From the NCBI RefSeq assembly GCF_003265345.1, contig NZ_QFWW01000007.1, positions 19,998 to 83,997 on the forward strand: a DNA stretch of 64,000 bases, written 5' to 3'. The translations under genes were made by a program, and so were the position numbers. Of the stretch, positions 55,095 through 64,000 are shown in pieces (position 1 is the stretch's first letter; each line of letters opens with the position of its first letter). This DNA comes from Lentzea terrae. GTDB lineage: Bacteria; Actinomycetota; Actinomycetes; Mycobacteriales; Pseudonocardiaceae. The notes under the pieces are model-generated. The model worked only from the letters and a program-made list of their open reading frames with translations. It was not told the DNA's origin and searched no databases.

Positions 55095-56267
55095 TCAGTC
55101 CCTGGGGTCGTCGGGATCGAGCCCGTGCAACGGGAATACCGCGCGACGCGTGTCGCGAATCGCCTTGTCCACCGGCTCCTGCGCGTCCCCGCCCCACGGC
55201 TGGTGCACAGCGTCGCACTCATCGGTCATCGACGCAGGCAACGGCCAGTCAGGTGCGATGCGTGTCGCATGCGCGACCCACTCGGCGGGCAACGGCCGGT
55301 TCGGGTCCACATCGCGGTCCAGCACGGTCGCCAGCAGGTGCGTCCACGACCGCGGCACCACCCTGAGCAGCTCGTACCCGCCGCCCCCGAGCGCCAGCCA
55401 CTTGAACCCGTGCTCGTTCACCAGCTCCCGGAACGCCTGGTAGATCGCCCGATGCCCGTCCACGCTCAACGCGAGATCCGCGAGCGGATCCTCCTTGTGA
55501 GTGTCCACACCGCACTGCGTGACCAGCACCTGCGGCCGAAACGCCTTCAGCAACGCCGGCACCGTCGCGTGAAACGCCCGCAACCACGCCCCGTCCTTCG
55601 TCCCGGCCGGCAACGCCACGTTGACCGCACTCCCCTCAGCCCCTGTGCCGCCAACCTCACCGGCCCACCCGGTCCCAGGCCACAGGCTCATCGGATGCTG
55701 ATGCAACGACACCGTCAACACGCGCGGGTCGTCCCAGAACGCCGTCTGCACCCCATCCCCGTGATGCACATCGGCATCCACATACGCGATGCGCTCCACC
55801 CCGCTGCGCAACAACCACTCAATGGCCACCGCACAGTCGTTGTAAACGCAAAACCCAGCCGCACTGTCCGGCATCGCGTGGTGCAGCCCACCAGCGATGT
55901 TGACCGCCCGATCCACCTCACCGGACGCAATCGCCCGCGCCGCCGCCAACGACCCGCCGACCACCAACGCCGAAGCCTCGTGCATGCGCTCAAAGACCGG
56001 ATTGTCCGGCGTCCCCAACCCGTGCCCGACATCCCACCCGGCCGTGGGCGCAGCCTGCACAGCACTCAAGTACCCAGGCTTGTGCACCAGCTCGATCTCG
56101 TCATCGCTGGCCGCCTCAGGCACCCGCAACTCCACACCCTCGAGCACCCCGAGCGCCGTGGCGAGCCGGACCGTCAGATCAAGCCGGACAGGATTCAACG
56201 GATGGTCGCCACCGAGGTCGTACCCGAGGAAGGACCGATCCCAGACAACAGCGGCTGGCTTACCCAT
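55095..56267 (-). CDS. acuC: AcuC-type protein deacetylase
   Basis: 390 residues, class I/II histone-deacetylase fold. The tandem His in GGLHHAMPDSAAGFCVYND, the zinc ligands in YVDADVHHGDGVQTAFW and the late CGVDTHKEDPLADL are intact. It removes acetyl from lysines of acetyl-CoA synthetase and others, countering Pat, which is encoded 7 bases downstream. ATG 56267 is chosen because homologues begin with GKPAAVVWD; a GTG at 56285 is also in frame. It is divergent from the DUF3558 gene. Confidence 0.92.
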   Translation of the reverse strand: MGKPAAVVWDRSFLGYDLGGDHPLNPVRLDLTVRLATALGVLEGVELRVPEAASDDEIELVHKPGYLSAVQAAPTAGWDVGHGLGTPDNPVFERMHEASALVVGGSLAAARAIASGEVDRAVNIAGGLHHAMPDSAAGFCVYNDCAVAIEWLLRSGVERIAYVDADVHHGDGVQTAFWDDPRVLTVSLHQHPMSLWPGTGWAGEVGGTGAEGSAVNVALPAGTKDGAWLRAFHATVPALLKAFRPQVLVTQCGVDTHKEDPLADLALSVDGHRAIYQAFRELVNEHGFKWLALGGGGYELLRVVPRSWTHLLATVLDRDVDPNRPLPAEWVAHATRIAPDWPLPASMTDECDAVHQPWGGDAQEPVDKAIRDTRRAVFPLHGLDPDDPRD

Positions 56268-56415
56268 GACCAGCAACCTACCCACCGATCGGCCCAACCG
56301 GTGATCACGTCTTGGCAGCCACCCGCTCGCCGCCCGCCTCCCCAGCCCCGCCTACAGTCCCTCCGCCAACCACCAGCGCCCAAACCACTCTCACCGAACA
56401 GGGACCAGAGGCGAC

Positions 56416-57009
56416 ATGCACCAGCGACCAGCGGCCGTCCTCCTAGCGCTGATCCTGCCCCTCGCCGCCCTCACCGGCTGCAGCGGCCAGATCAAGGGCT
56501 CAGCCACAGCCGACCCCAACGCCGCCGAGGCCCCAGCCACCCCACCCGCAACCTCGAAGAAGCCCTCGACCAGCACCCCGACCTCAACCCCCGCCCCGAA
56601 ACAACAGGGCAACGTCAAGATCACCGCCAAGAAGAAGACCACCGGCCTGGAAACCTGCGGCGTACTCAAGTCCGCAGACATCCAAGCCGCCACCGGCGGC
56701 AAGACCTCAGCGGACGGCAGCTGCACCCACAGCACCACCGACCCCTCGACCTTCATCACCCAGATGGTCACGGTCCCCGACGTGACAGACCAAGAGGGCG
56801 AGAAGAAGCAGCTCGAAATCGGCGGCAACACCGCCTGGCAGGTCAGCTCCTCCAAGGCGGACTGCCAGGTGACCGTCATGCTCACCGACGACCCGGCAGC
56901 CATCACCTCGGCCTTCTCGGTGAGCGTCCTGGCCATCGAGGACTTCGACACCTGCGCAGCAGCCCTGAAACTCGCCACCCAAGGCTTCGACCGCATCCCG
57001 AACGCCTGA
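56416..57009 (+). CDS. DUF3558 lipoprotein
   Basis: 197 residues. Lipobox [10 protein letters not shown] (Cys about 22), then a Thr/Pro/Ser/Lys linker. The globular part has [45 protein letters not shown] and [12 protein letters not shown]: four cysteines in the DUF3558 pattern, probably two disulfides. It is a surface lipoprotein of unknown role, common in Pseudonocardiales in many copies. AGAGGCGAC precedes ATG 56416. It stops about 130 bases before the convergent sulfurtransferase. Confidence 0.82.
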   Translation: MHQRPAAVLLALILPLAALTGCSGQIKGSATADPNAAEAPATPPATSKKPSTSTPTSTPAPKQQGNVKITAKKKTTGLETCGVLKSADIQAATGGKTSADGSCTHSTTDPSTFITQMVTVPDVTDQEGEKKQLEIGGNTAWQVSSSKADCQVTVMLTDDPAAITSAFSVSVLAIEDFDTCAAALKLATQGFDRIPNA

Positions 57010-57139
57010 CCAGGTCGTCGCCATGCACGACGGGCGGATCAGTCACCCCGCGATCGCGCCCGTCGCGCCAGCCACCGTCCGTGCCACCCACGGCCCGCTC
57101 AGCCACCGCCGCGCGCCGCCCACCTCAGCCGCAGACAGG

Positions 57140-57991
57140 TCAGCCGCCGGTCGCGACCTCCCGGTCCAACGCGCACCAGTTGGACCACGACCCGGCGTAC
57201 AGCGCCGCAGGCTTCTCAGCCGATGTGATCCCGGCAACCTCCAGCGCCAGCACAACAGACGACGCGGTCACACCAGACCCGCAGTACGCGCCAACAGCCA
57301 CGTCACTCGACACGCCGATGCCCTCGAACCGCTCCGCCAACTCGTCCGCGCCGAGCCACCGCCCGTCCGCGCCCACGTGCCCGGTCGTCGGCGCGTTGAG
57401 TGCCCCCGGAATGTGTCCAGCCTTCGGGTCCACCGGCTCGGTCTCGCCGCGGTAGCGCGCCGCCGCCCGCGCGTCGAGCAGCACGCCCTCCTGAGCGAGC
57501 GCCGCCGCCTCGTCTGCATCCAGGACGGGCATCTGCCCAGGACGCACCACCACGTCCCCGGCCGCGTCACCCGTCAGGGCCGCCGGTACCTCGGCCGTCA
57601 CCGGCAGGCCGGCCGCCTCCCACGCGGCGAACCCGCCGTCCAGCACCGCCACCTCGCCGTAGCCGGCCCACCTCAGCAGCCACCACACCCGCGCGGCGAC
57701 CGAGCCGTCCCCTGCGTCGTACGCCACGACACGCCCGCCCTCGCGCACGCCTGCGCGGCGCAGCACGTCCTGCAGCAGCTGGGGATCCGGCAGCGGATGC
57801 CTGCCACCAACGCCCGGCGGGGCGGACAGCTCGGTGTCGAGATCCACGTACACCGCGCCAGGCACGTGGCTGACCTCGTAGTCTTGGCGTCCGGGTGGTC
57901 CACCGAGACGCCACCGGACGTCCAGCACGACGGTGGCCGGCCGCGCACTGAGCGCGTCGGCGAGGGCCTCAGGAGTGATCAAGGGATGCAC
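57140..57991 (-). CDS. Thiosulfate / 3-mercaptopyruvate sulfurtransferase
   Basis: 283 residues, two rhodanese domains. The N-terminal domain is inactive ([14 protein letters not shown] at the Cys place) and has [18 protein letters not shown]. The C-terminal domain has the active Cys in [11 protein letters not shown], with [20 protein letters not shown] and [10 protein letters not shown] before it. CGSGVTA is characteristic of mercaptopyruvate-type SseA enzymes. It transfers sulfane sulfur, likely to cyanide or thiols. GTG 57991 is chosen; it is divergent from ideR with a 78-base gap. Confidence 0.88.
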   Translation of the reverse strand: MHPLITPEALADALSARPATVVLDVRWRLGGPPGRQDYEVSHVPGAVYVDLDTELSAPPGVGGRHPLPDPQLLQDVLRRAGVREGGRVVAYDAGDGSVAARVWWLLRWAGYGEVAVLDGGFAAWEAAGLPVTAEVPAALTGDAAGDVVVRPGQMPVLDADEAAALAQEGVLLDARAAARYRGETEPVDPKAGHIPGALNAPTTGHVGADGRWLGADELAERFEGIGVSSDVAVGAYCGSGVTASSVVLALEVAGITSAEKPAALYAGSWSNWCALDREVATGG

Positions 57992-58069
57992 GACTCACAT
58001 CCTGCACCCGCGCGGACACCTGTGTCCCCCGGCACGACTACCATTGACACCATACGAAGGGGAGCGGGT

Positions 58070-58765
58070 GTGAACGACCTCATCGACACCACGGAGATGT
58101 ATCTCCGCACGATCTACGAGCTCGAAGAAGAGGGCGTCGTGCCTCTGCGCGCCCGCATCGCCGAGCGTCTCGGCCAAAGTGGACCGACGGTGAGCCAGAC
58201 CGTCGGCCGCATGGAGCGCGACGGCTTGGTCGTGGTGGCGGAGGACCGCCACCTCGAGCTCACCGAGCAGGGCCGCAACCTCGCGATCGCCGTCATGCGC
58301 AAGCACCGGCTCGCCGAGCGCCTCCTCGTGGACATCATCGGGCTCGAGTGGGAGCACGTGCACAGCGAGGCATGCCGCTGGGAGCACGTGATGAGCGAGG
58401 CGGTCGAGCGCAAGCTCATCAAGCTGCTCGGCAACCCCACCACCTCGCCCTACGGCAACCCGATCCCCGGCCTCGACAAGCTGGGCGACGGCGAGCCCGC
58501 CCCGCCCGCCGAGGCGGACCTGGTGCGCGTGGACGAGGTGGCCCGCCGCGGCGGTGGCCGCGTCGAGGTGCGCCGCATCGCCGAGCACGTCCAGCTCGAC
58601 CCGGACCTCATGGCCGAACTGAAGGACGCCGGCGTGGTGCCGGGCGGCACCGTGCAGGTCGACGCGCTCGGCGGCGCCAAGGTCGTCCAGGTGCGGGGCG
58701 GCAACGGCAACGTGGCGGAACTCGACCCCGCGGTCGCCCACGCCGTCCTGGTGCTCGCCCGGTGA
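58070..58765 (+). CDS. ideR: Iron-dependent DtxR/IdeR repressor
   Basis: 231 residues. [32 protein letters not shown] (about 25-50), metal and dimer region [13 protein letters not shown] and [12 protein letters not shown], where Cys, Glu and His (C-x-x-E-H) build the primary Fe2+ site; then a C-terminal SH3-like FeoA domain. It represses siderophore and import genes when iron is plentiful. GTG 58070 has AAGGGGAG just upstream. It overlaps galK by GTGA. In mycobacteria ideR follows sigB; here it is about 35 kb away, so the block has been interrupted. Confidence 0.93.
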   Translation: MNDLIDTTEMYLRTIYELEEEGVVPLRARIAERLGQSGPTVSQTVGRMERDGLVVVAEDRHLELTEQGRNLAIAVMRKHRLAERLLVDIIGLEWEHVHSEACRWEHVMSEAVERKLIKLLGNPTTSPYGNPIPGLDKLGDGEPAPPAEADLVRVDEVARRGGGRVEVRRIAEHVQLDPDLMAELKDAGVVPGGTVQVDALGGAKVVQVRGGNGNVAELDPAVAHAVLVLAR

Positions 58766-59937
58766 CCCAGGCGGCCACACCGGCGGAGAAGGCGGCCGCG
58801 GCGTTCCAACGCCTGCACGGACGCACTCCCGATGGGGTCTGGTCGGCACCGGGCCGCGTCAACCTCATCGGTGAGCACACCGACTACAACGACGGCTACG
58901 TGCTGCCGTTCGCGTTGCCCCACCGCATCGCGGTCGCGGCGTCGCCCCGTGTGGACGGTGTGCTGACCGTCAGCACGCTGGGCGACGACGGCGGGGTGCA
59001 GGACGCGGACCCGGTCGTGGTGGCGGACCTAGTCCCCGGCACCGTCAAGGGGTGGGCCGCGTACCCCAGTGGCGTCGCCTGGGCCCTCCGCGAGCAGGGG
59101 ATCAACGTCAGCGGAGGAGCGGACCTCGTCCTCGCGGGCGACGTGCCCGCCGGGGCCGGTCTCTCCTCGTCGCACGCTCTGGAGTGCGCCGTCGCCCTCG
59201 CTCTGCTGGGGCTCGCCGGCGTCGACGCCGAGCGGCCCGAGATCGCGCGCTGGGTGCAGCGCTCCGAGAACGACTTCGTGGGCGCGCCAACCGGCATCCT
59301 GGACCAGACGGCATCGTTGTGCTGCGTCGAAGCGCACGCCCTGTTTTACGACGTGCGCTCCAGCAAGTCGGAACAGATCCCGTTCGACGCGGCTGCCAGC
59401 GGGCTCGAGGTGCTGGTCGTCGACACCCGCGCCAGCCACTCCCACGTCGACGGCGGCTACGGCGCCCGGCGGGCGGGCTGCGAGCGCGCCGCGGGCATCC
59501 TCGGCGTCCCCGCCCTGCGCGACGTCGACATCGCCGAACTCGACGACACGCTCGTCCGGCTGCCCGAAGAGCTGCGTCCGCTGGTGCGGCACGTCGTGAC
59601 CGAGAACGACAGGGTCCTGCGCACCGTCGAGCTGCTCCGCGCGGGCGAGCTCGCCGACATCGGCCCCCTCATCTCGGCCTCCCACGCGAGTCTCCGGGAC
59701 GACTACCGGGTCTCCTGCCTGGAGCTCGACGTCGCCGTCGACTCCGCGATGGCGGCCGGTGCGCTCGGCGCCAGGATGATCGGCGGCGGCTTCGGCGGCT
59801 CGGCCATCGCCCTCGTTCCAGTCGAGCGACGCGACGAGGTCGAACGCCGGGTGCTCGCCGGCTTTGCCTCGCGCTCGCTTGCGCGGCCGAGGCTCTTCAC
59901 GGCTGTTCCGTCCGCGGGCGCGGGCAGGGACCGGTAG
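58762..59937 (+). CDS. galK: Galactokinase
   Basis: 391 residues of the GHMP kinase family. Signature [19 protein letters not shown] (about 32-50), the ATP loop [19 protein letters not shown] (about 131), catalytic Asp in [13 protein letters not shown], and [17 protein letters not shown] near the C-terminus. It phosphorylates galactose in the Leloir pathway. It is coupled to ideR (GTGA overlap) and followed by galE, 36 bases away. galT is not in the window. Confidence 0.93.
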   Translation: MTQAATPAEKAAAAFQRLHGRTPDGVWSAPGRVNLIGEHTDYNDGYVLPFALPHRIAVAASPRVDGVLTVSTLGDDGGVQDADPVVVADLVPGTVKGWAAYPSGVAWALREQGINVSGGADLVLAGDVPAGAGLSSSHALECAVALALLGLAGVDAERPEIARWVQRSENDFVGAPTGILDQTASLCCVEAHALFYDVRSSKSEQIPFDAAASGLEVLVVDTRASHSHVDGGYGARRAGCERAAGILGVPALRDVDIAELDDTLVRLPEELRPLVRHVVTENDRVLRTVELLRAGELADIGPLISASHASLRDDYRVSCLELDVAVDSAMAAGALGARMIGGGFGGSAIALVPVERRDEVERRVLAGFASRSLARPRLFTAVPSAGAGRDR

Positions 59938-59973
59938 CGAACAACGATCTTGACCAGGAATGCGAGGACTGTG

Positions 59974-60936
59974 GTGAAGCTGCTCGTCACGGGCGGGGCC
60001 GGATACGTCGGCAGCGTGTGCGCCGCCCGGCTGCTCGAAGCCGGACACGAGGTGGTCGTCCTCGACGACCTCTCCACCGGGCACGAGGACGCTGTCCCCG
60101 CGGGAGCGCGCTTCATCCGGGGCGACATCGCCGAGGTGATCGGTGACGTCCTCGCGGAAGGGTTCGACGGTGTTCTGCACTTCGCGGCGAAGTCCCTCGT
60201 TGGCGAGTCCATGCAGGACCCCGGCAAGTATTGGACGGGCAACGTCCTTACTGCGATTCATCTGCTCGACGCGATGAAGGATCACGGCACGCCGAAGCTC
60301 GTCTTCTCCTCGACTGCCGCGACGTACGGCGAGCCGCGGGAGGTGCCGATCCCCGAGACCGCGCCGACCGCGCCCACCAACACCTACGGCGCCACCAAGC
60401 TGGCCATCGACCACGCAATCACGTCGTACGCCGCCGCGCACGGCCTGGCGGCGACGAGCCTGCGGTACTTCAACGTCGCCGGCGCCTACGGCAGCATCGG
60501 CGAGCGGCACACGACCGAGACCCACCTGATCCCGCTCGTCCTCCAGGTCGCGCTCGGGCAGCGGGAGCACATCTCGATCTACGGCGAGGACTGGCCCACC
60601 GAGGACGGCACCTGCATCCGCGACTACATCCACGTCACGGACCTCGCGGACGCCCACCTCCTCGCGCTCGACCACGCCACCGCCGGCGAGCACCGGATCT
60701 ACAACCTCGGCAACGGCACGGGCTTCTCGGTGAAGCAGGTCATCGACACCTGCCGCGAGGTCACCGGCCACCCGATCCCCGCCGTCGTCGCCCCCAGGCG
60801 CGCGGGCGACCCGGCCGTTCTCGTCGCCTCCGCCGAGCGGGCCCGCACGGAGCTCGGCTGGAAACCCGAGCGCGCCGACCTCACCGGCATCGTCCGCGAC
60901 GCGTGGAAGTTCACCCGCGCCCGGCACGGAGCCTGA
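59974..60936 (+). CDS. galE: UDP-glucose 4-epimerase
   Basis: 320 residues, extended SDR. NAD site [14 protein letters not shown] at residues 4-16, catalytic SSTAATYG and [11 protein letters not shown] (YxxxK), then [10 protein letters not shown] and [17 protein letters not shown], all hallmarks of GalE. It interconverts UDP-glucose and UDP-galactose. GTG 59974 or GTG 59971 are both possible starts; GAGG is at the right distance for either. It follows galK, and the peptidase starts 6 bases after it. Confidence 0.92.
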   Translation: MKLLVTGGAGYVGSVCAARLLEAGHEVVVLDDLSTGHEDAVPAGARFIRGDIAEVIGDVLAEGFDGVLHFAAKSLVGESMQDPGKYWTGNVLTAIHLLDAMKDHGTPKLVFSSTAATYGEPREVPIPETAPTAPTNTYGATKLAIDHAITSYAAAHGLAATSLRYFNVAGAYGSIGERHTTETHLIPLVLQVALGQREHISIYGEDWPTEDGTCIRDYIHVTDLADAHLLALDHATAGEHRIYNLGNGTGFSVKQVIDTCREVTGHPIPAVVAPRRAGDPAVLVASAERARTELGWKPERADLTGIVRDAWKFTRARHGA

Positions 60937-60942
60937 GCCGGC

Positions 60943-62946
60943 ATGACCGACTTCGCCTCCTTCGAGAGCTACAACGCCACGCCCAGGCTCGGGTCGCTCG
61001 CGCTGTCCCCGGACGGCACGCGGCTCGTCACGGTCGTCTCCTCGCTCGCTGCTGACGGCAAGACGTGGCAGGGCTCCCTCTGGGAGATCGACCCCACCGG
61101 CGAGCGGGACGCCGTCAGGCTCACCCGCTCCGCCAAGGGCGAATCCTCCCCCGTCTTCGCACCGGATGGTTCGCTGCTGTTCCTGTCGGCGCGCCCGGAC
61201 CCGCTCGCGAAGCCGGGCCAGACCAACGAAAAGAAGGCGCTGTGGCGGCTTCCCGTCCACGGTGAGGCCGCCGAGCTGCTGCGGCCGGGAGGCGGAGTCG
61301 GCCAGATCCGCACCGCGGGCGAGACGCTTCTCTTCACGTCGTCGGCGTACCGTTTCACGGATTTCGGAGACCAGGACGACGCCAAGCGCAAGGCCCGTGA
61401 GGACGCCGGCGTGACGGCGATCCTGCACGAGTCGTACCCGATCAGGTACTGGGACGCCGACCTCGGGCCGAGCTACCCGCGCCTGTTCTCGGCCCCTCTC
61501 GCGGACATCACCGCCGAGAAGGTCGCCACCCTCAGCGAAGATGCCGAAAGCAGGTTCAGCGACGAGGACATCGCGCTGAGCCTCGACGGGAAGTGGGCCG
61601 TCCACGGCCACGGCGTCGACGTCAGCGCCTCCTACGGCCGCCGGACCGAACTGCGGCTCGTGGCCACGGACGGCAGCTCGTCGCGCGCCATCGCCTCCGA
61701 GGACGGCTTCTCGTTCTCCGACGCCGCCTTCACTCCCGACGGCTCCGCTGTGATCGCGATCCGGTTCCGCGAGTCCACTGCGGACACTCCATACCGGCGC
61801 GACCTGATCCGCATCGACCTGGCGGACGACTCGATCACGCCACTGGCGCCCGGCTTCCAGGAGGAGCCGGACCACCCGGTGGTGAGTCCTGACGGGTCCG
61901 CGGTGTTCTTCACCGCCAGCCATCTCGGACATCAGCCGGTGTGGCGGCTCGACCTCGGGAGCGGCGAGGTCACGAAGCTGACGATCTCGGGTTACTACAG
62001 CGACGTGGTCGTGAGCCCGGACAGCAAGACGCTGTACGCACTCCGCAACTCGATCGACCACCCGCCACAGCCCGTGCGGTTCGCCACCACCGGAGCCGAC
62101 CAGGATCCAGAACGGCTGCGCGCGCCCGGTGCCATCGACTCGGTGCCCGGCACACTCACGGAGATCTCCACCGTCGTCGCCGACGGCAGGACCGTCCGTG
62201 CCTGGCTGGTGCTGCCGGAAGGCGCCTCCGCCGACTCCCCCGCACCGCTGGTGCTGTGGGTCCACGGCGGTCCGGTCATGAGCTGGAACGGCTGGACCTG
62301 GCGCTGGAACCCGTGGCTGATGGCCGCCCGCGGCTACGCCATCCTGCTGCCCGACCCCGCCCTGTCCACCGGGTACGGACCCGAGTTCATCGAGGCCGGC
62401 TGGGGTCGTTGGGGCGCCGAGCCCTACACCGACCTCATGGCCATCACGGACGCCGCGGTCGAGCGACGCGACATCGACGCTTCCCGCACCGCCGCGATGG
62501 GCGGTTCGTTCGGCGGCTACATGGCCAACTGGATCGCCACCCAGACCGACAGGTTCCGCGCGATCGTCACCCACGCTTCGTTGTGGCACCTCGACGCGTT
62601 CTCCGGCGGCACCGACAGCTCCTACTTCTGGATGCGGGAGATGGGCGACCCCCTCACCCAGCCGGAGCGGATCCAGGCCAACTCCCCGCACCTGCGGGTC
62701 GCCGACATCAAGACCCCCATGCTCGTCATCCACGGGGATAAGGACTACCGGGTTCCCATCGGCGAGGGGCATCGGCTGTACTTCGACCTCGTCCGCCACG
62801 GGGTCAATGCGAAGTACCTTTACTTCCCAACCGAAAACCACTGGATTCTCACCCCCGGGAACTCTCGGGTCTGGTACGAGACGGTGTGGGCGTTCCTCGC
62901 CGAGCACGTCCTGGATCAGGACTGGGAGCGACCGGAACTGCTCTGA
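60943..62946 (+). CDS. S9 family prolyl oligopeptidase-like peptidase
   Basis: 667 residues. N-terminal beta-propeller (about 1-400), with repeated SPDG blades, then an alpha/beta hydrolase domain. Nucleophile in MGGSFGGYMANW (Ser about 524), acid in LVIHGDKDYRVP (Asp about 602) and His in PTENHW (about 634). It has no signal peptide and is cytosolic, of the acylaminoacyl / dipeptidyl-peptidase group that cleaves short peptides. ATG 60943 follows galE closely. Its end overlaps the convergent DUF4192 gene by 31 bases. Confidence 0.9.
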   Translation: MTDFASFESYNATPRLGSLALSPDGTRLVTVVSSLAADGKTWQGSLWEIDPTGERDAVRLTRSAKGESSPVFAPDGSLLFLSARPDPLAKPGQTNEKKALWRLPVHGEAAELLRPGGGVGQIRTAGETLLFTSSAYRFTDFGDQDDAKRKAREDAGVTAILHESYPIRYWDADLGPSYPRLFSAPLADITAEKVATLSEDAESRFSDEDIALSLDGKWAVHGHGVDVSASYGRRTELRLVATDGSSSRAIASEDGFSFSDAAFTPDGSAVIAIRFRESTADTPYRRDLIRIDLADDSITPLAPGFQEEPDHPVVSPDGSAVFFTASHLGHQPVWRLDLGSGEVTKLTISGYYSDVVVSPDSKTLYALRNSIDHPPQPVRFATTGADQDPERLRAPGAIDSVPGTLTEISTVVADGRTVRAWLVLPEGASADSPAPLVLWVHGGPVMSWNGWTWRWNPWLMAARGYAILLPDPALSTGYGPEFIEAGWGRWGAEPYTDLMAITDAAVERRDIDASRTAAMGGSFGGYMANWIATQTDRFRAIVTHASLWHLDAFSGGTDSSYFWMREMGDPLTQPERIQANSPHLRVADIKTPMLVIHGDKDYRVPIGEGHRLYFDLVRHGVNAKYLYFPTENHWILTPGNSRVWYETVWAFLAEHVLDQDWERPELL

Positions 62947-63959
62947 GTGCTGCCGGCGAGCAACCTGCGGGCGTCGTCCAGGTACTTCTTGGACAGCTCC
63001 CGCATCTCATCCGGCGGGACCGCGGTGCTCAGAGCGGCTCGCAGGAGCTTGGCCAACGAGTGGCCGGGACAGGACTCCTCGGCCGCGTCGAGCGCGATGG
63101 CCGCGATCCCGCCGTCACCGCGCTGGTAGGCGTAGAACGCGAGCAGGCAAGCGGGCTCGGCGCGTTCCGGGGCCGGGCAGGACCTCGTGAGCTCCAGCCA
63201 CAGGTGTTCGGCCTGCCTGGACCTGGCCTGGGTCGCGAACGCCATGCTGGCGTCCCGCACCTCGGGCACCGCCAGCGCCCTCGCCAATGCGACGATCTCC
63301 GCGTCCGGCAACGGTCCTTTGCGGTCGGCCACGGCATCGATCGCGTCACGCACCCGGTGCAGTTCGACGCCGGGATCAGGCTCGCCGGAACTCGTCGTGA
63401 GGTCGTCGAGCAACGCGGATCGGCGTTCCAGCGCATCAGGCGGGTCCAGTGCGGCGATCGCGGCCATGGCCGCGCGCGACTCGAACGTCACGTGGCCCTC
63501 GTGCGCTGACGCGGCAGCAACTGCGGACTGCTGCGGATCCGGAAGCGTTCCGTGGCAGTCGACGTCGAGGTAGCAGAGCCAGGGCGCGTCCTTCTGACAC
63601 GACGGCAGCCACACCGCCTCGACGACCTCGACGCCCACGCCTCCCAGTTTGTGTCTGAGCGCGGTGACCAACGGCTCGTGCGGCAGTTCCTCGGGCATGT
63701 GTTCGCACGGCGGGCACACGACCACGAGGATCACGTCTGTCGCCCCGTGTTCGAGCAGGGGCGCTTCCAGTTGGGCCGCCAGCATTCCCCGATGTCGTGG
63801 ACGCGGTAGGTCGACGCGCATGGTCATGCTGATGACGTGGTCTTTCAGCACCAGCACGACGAGCGACTCGGCCGGGTGGAACCCCATCAGGTGCGGGATC
63901 GCGGCGTAGAGGTCACCGGCGCCGCGGACTCGGATCGGTTTCGGGAGGGTTGTGGGCAT
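62916..63959 (-). CDS. DUF4192 family protein
   Basis: 347 residues. It opens PTTLPKPIRVRGAGDLYAAIPHLMGFHPAESLVVLVL, split in two phrases (RVRGAGDLYAAIPHLMGF and HPAESLVVLVL), the DUF4192 hallmark. VDCHGTLPDPQQSAVAAA in the middle and PACLLAFYAYQRGDGGIAAIA later are also typical. Function is unknown; the family is widespread in actinobacteria near ideR/sigB loci. The start is either ATG 63959 or GTG 63968. The 3' end overlaps the peptidase gene. Confidence 0.85.
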   Translation of the reverse strand: MPTTLPKPIRVRGAGDLYAAIPHLMGFHPAESLVVLVLKDHVISMTMRVDLPRPRHRGMLAAQLEAPLLEHGATDVILVVVCPPCEHMPEELPHEPLVTALRHKLGGVGVEVVEAVWLPSCQKDAPWLCYLDVDCHGTLPDPQQSAVAAASAHEGHVTFESRAAMAAIAALDPPDALERRSALLDDLTTSSGEPDPGVELHRVRDAIDAVADRKGPLPDAEIVALARALAVPEVRDASMAFATQARSRQAEHLWLELTRSCPAPERAEPACLLAFYAYQRGDGGIAAIALDAAEESCPGHSLAKLLRAALSTAVPPDEMRELSKKYLDDARRLLAGSTQSSSGRSQS

Positions 63960-64000
63960 GGGGCCCACTTTGGCGGGTGGGGTGGGCGGGAAGCCGGGGT

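Noticed and set aside
59029..62907. A 1,292-codon open frame on the minus strand across galK, galE and the peptidase
   Set aside because: It is antisense to three genes with complete catalytic motifs; its product is Gly/Val/Arg/Asp-rich low-complexity without any domain, typical of GC-rich shadow frames.

Overview
The window is high-GC actinobacterial chromosome with many GTG starts, GTGA/ATGA stop-start overlaps and dense gene packing. Gene order is close to what I recall of the Mycobacterium tuberculosis Rv2699c-Rv2711 segment (DUF4193, cei, suhB, ppgK, sigA, YihY, DUF3039, DUF3099, sigB, ideR), but much larger and interrupted. Protein similarity and repertoire point to Pseudonocardiales (a Lentzea / Saccharothrix / Actinosynnema-like organism); the order-level call is inference. 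I saw no rRNA, tRNA, CRISPR array, phage or complete transposase.

Layout. 1-6.5 kb: conserved housekeeping block with DUF4193, envelope protein Cei, a PH-domain membrane protein, SuhB, polyphosphate glucokinase, principal sigma factor, a short IclR-like regulator and a DUF7455 zinc protein. 6.5-11.1 kb: ROK regulator plus a XylFGH-type sugar ABC importer. 11.2-18.4 kb: a TetR/methyltransferase divergent pair with tandem operators, a helicase, YihY, DUF3039, pseudouridine catabolism genes (psuG, psuK-like) and DUF3099. 18.4-25 kb: PucR regulator, two-domain methyltransferase, Dtd, SigB behind an ECF-type promoter, class I fumarase. 25-27.5 kb: a VOC pseudogene with one in-frame stop, an alpha/beta hydrolase and two paralogous lipoproteins.

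27.5-37.3 kb is a hexuronate/aldarate oxidation island: ABC importer, IclR regulator, uronate dehydrogenase, glucarate dehydratase, 5-dehydro-4-deoxyglucarate dehydratase and 2,5-dioxovalerate dehydrogenase, together converting glucuronate or galacturonate to 2-oxoglutarate. An unrecognised, probably barrel-fold protein is translationally coupled to the dehydratase. 37.3-47 kb is accessory: methyltransferase, MerR regulator with an 11-residue peptide carrying five cysteines behind a near-perfect Shine-Dalgarno, a lone radical SAM protein, a chloramphenicol-phosphotransferase-like kinase, a remnant of a second P-loop kinase, flavin monooxygenase, DrrAB-like exporter, RtcB ligase and a pair of related small proteins.

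47-52.3 kb: a minus-strand set with a solute-binding lipoprotein, a GntR/UTRA regulator and a 1,176-residue protein joining an intracellular P-loop NTPase to a membrane segment and an extracellular solute-binding domain. 52.4-56.3 kb: Pat-type lysine acetyltransferase and AcuC deacetylase. 56.4-64 kb: DUF3558 lipoprotein, sulfurtransferase, IdeR, galK, galE, S9 peptidase, DUF4192.

Two things cut across the map. A composite interspersed repeat of about 85 bp occurs at four intergenic loci. ATATAT-containing words, rare for this base composition, recur next to these repeats and inside several genes.
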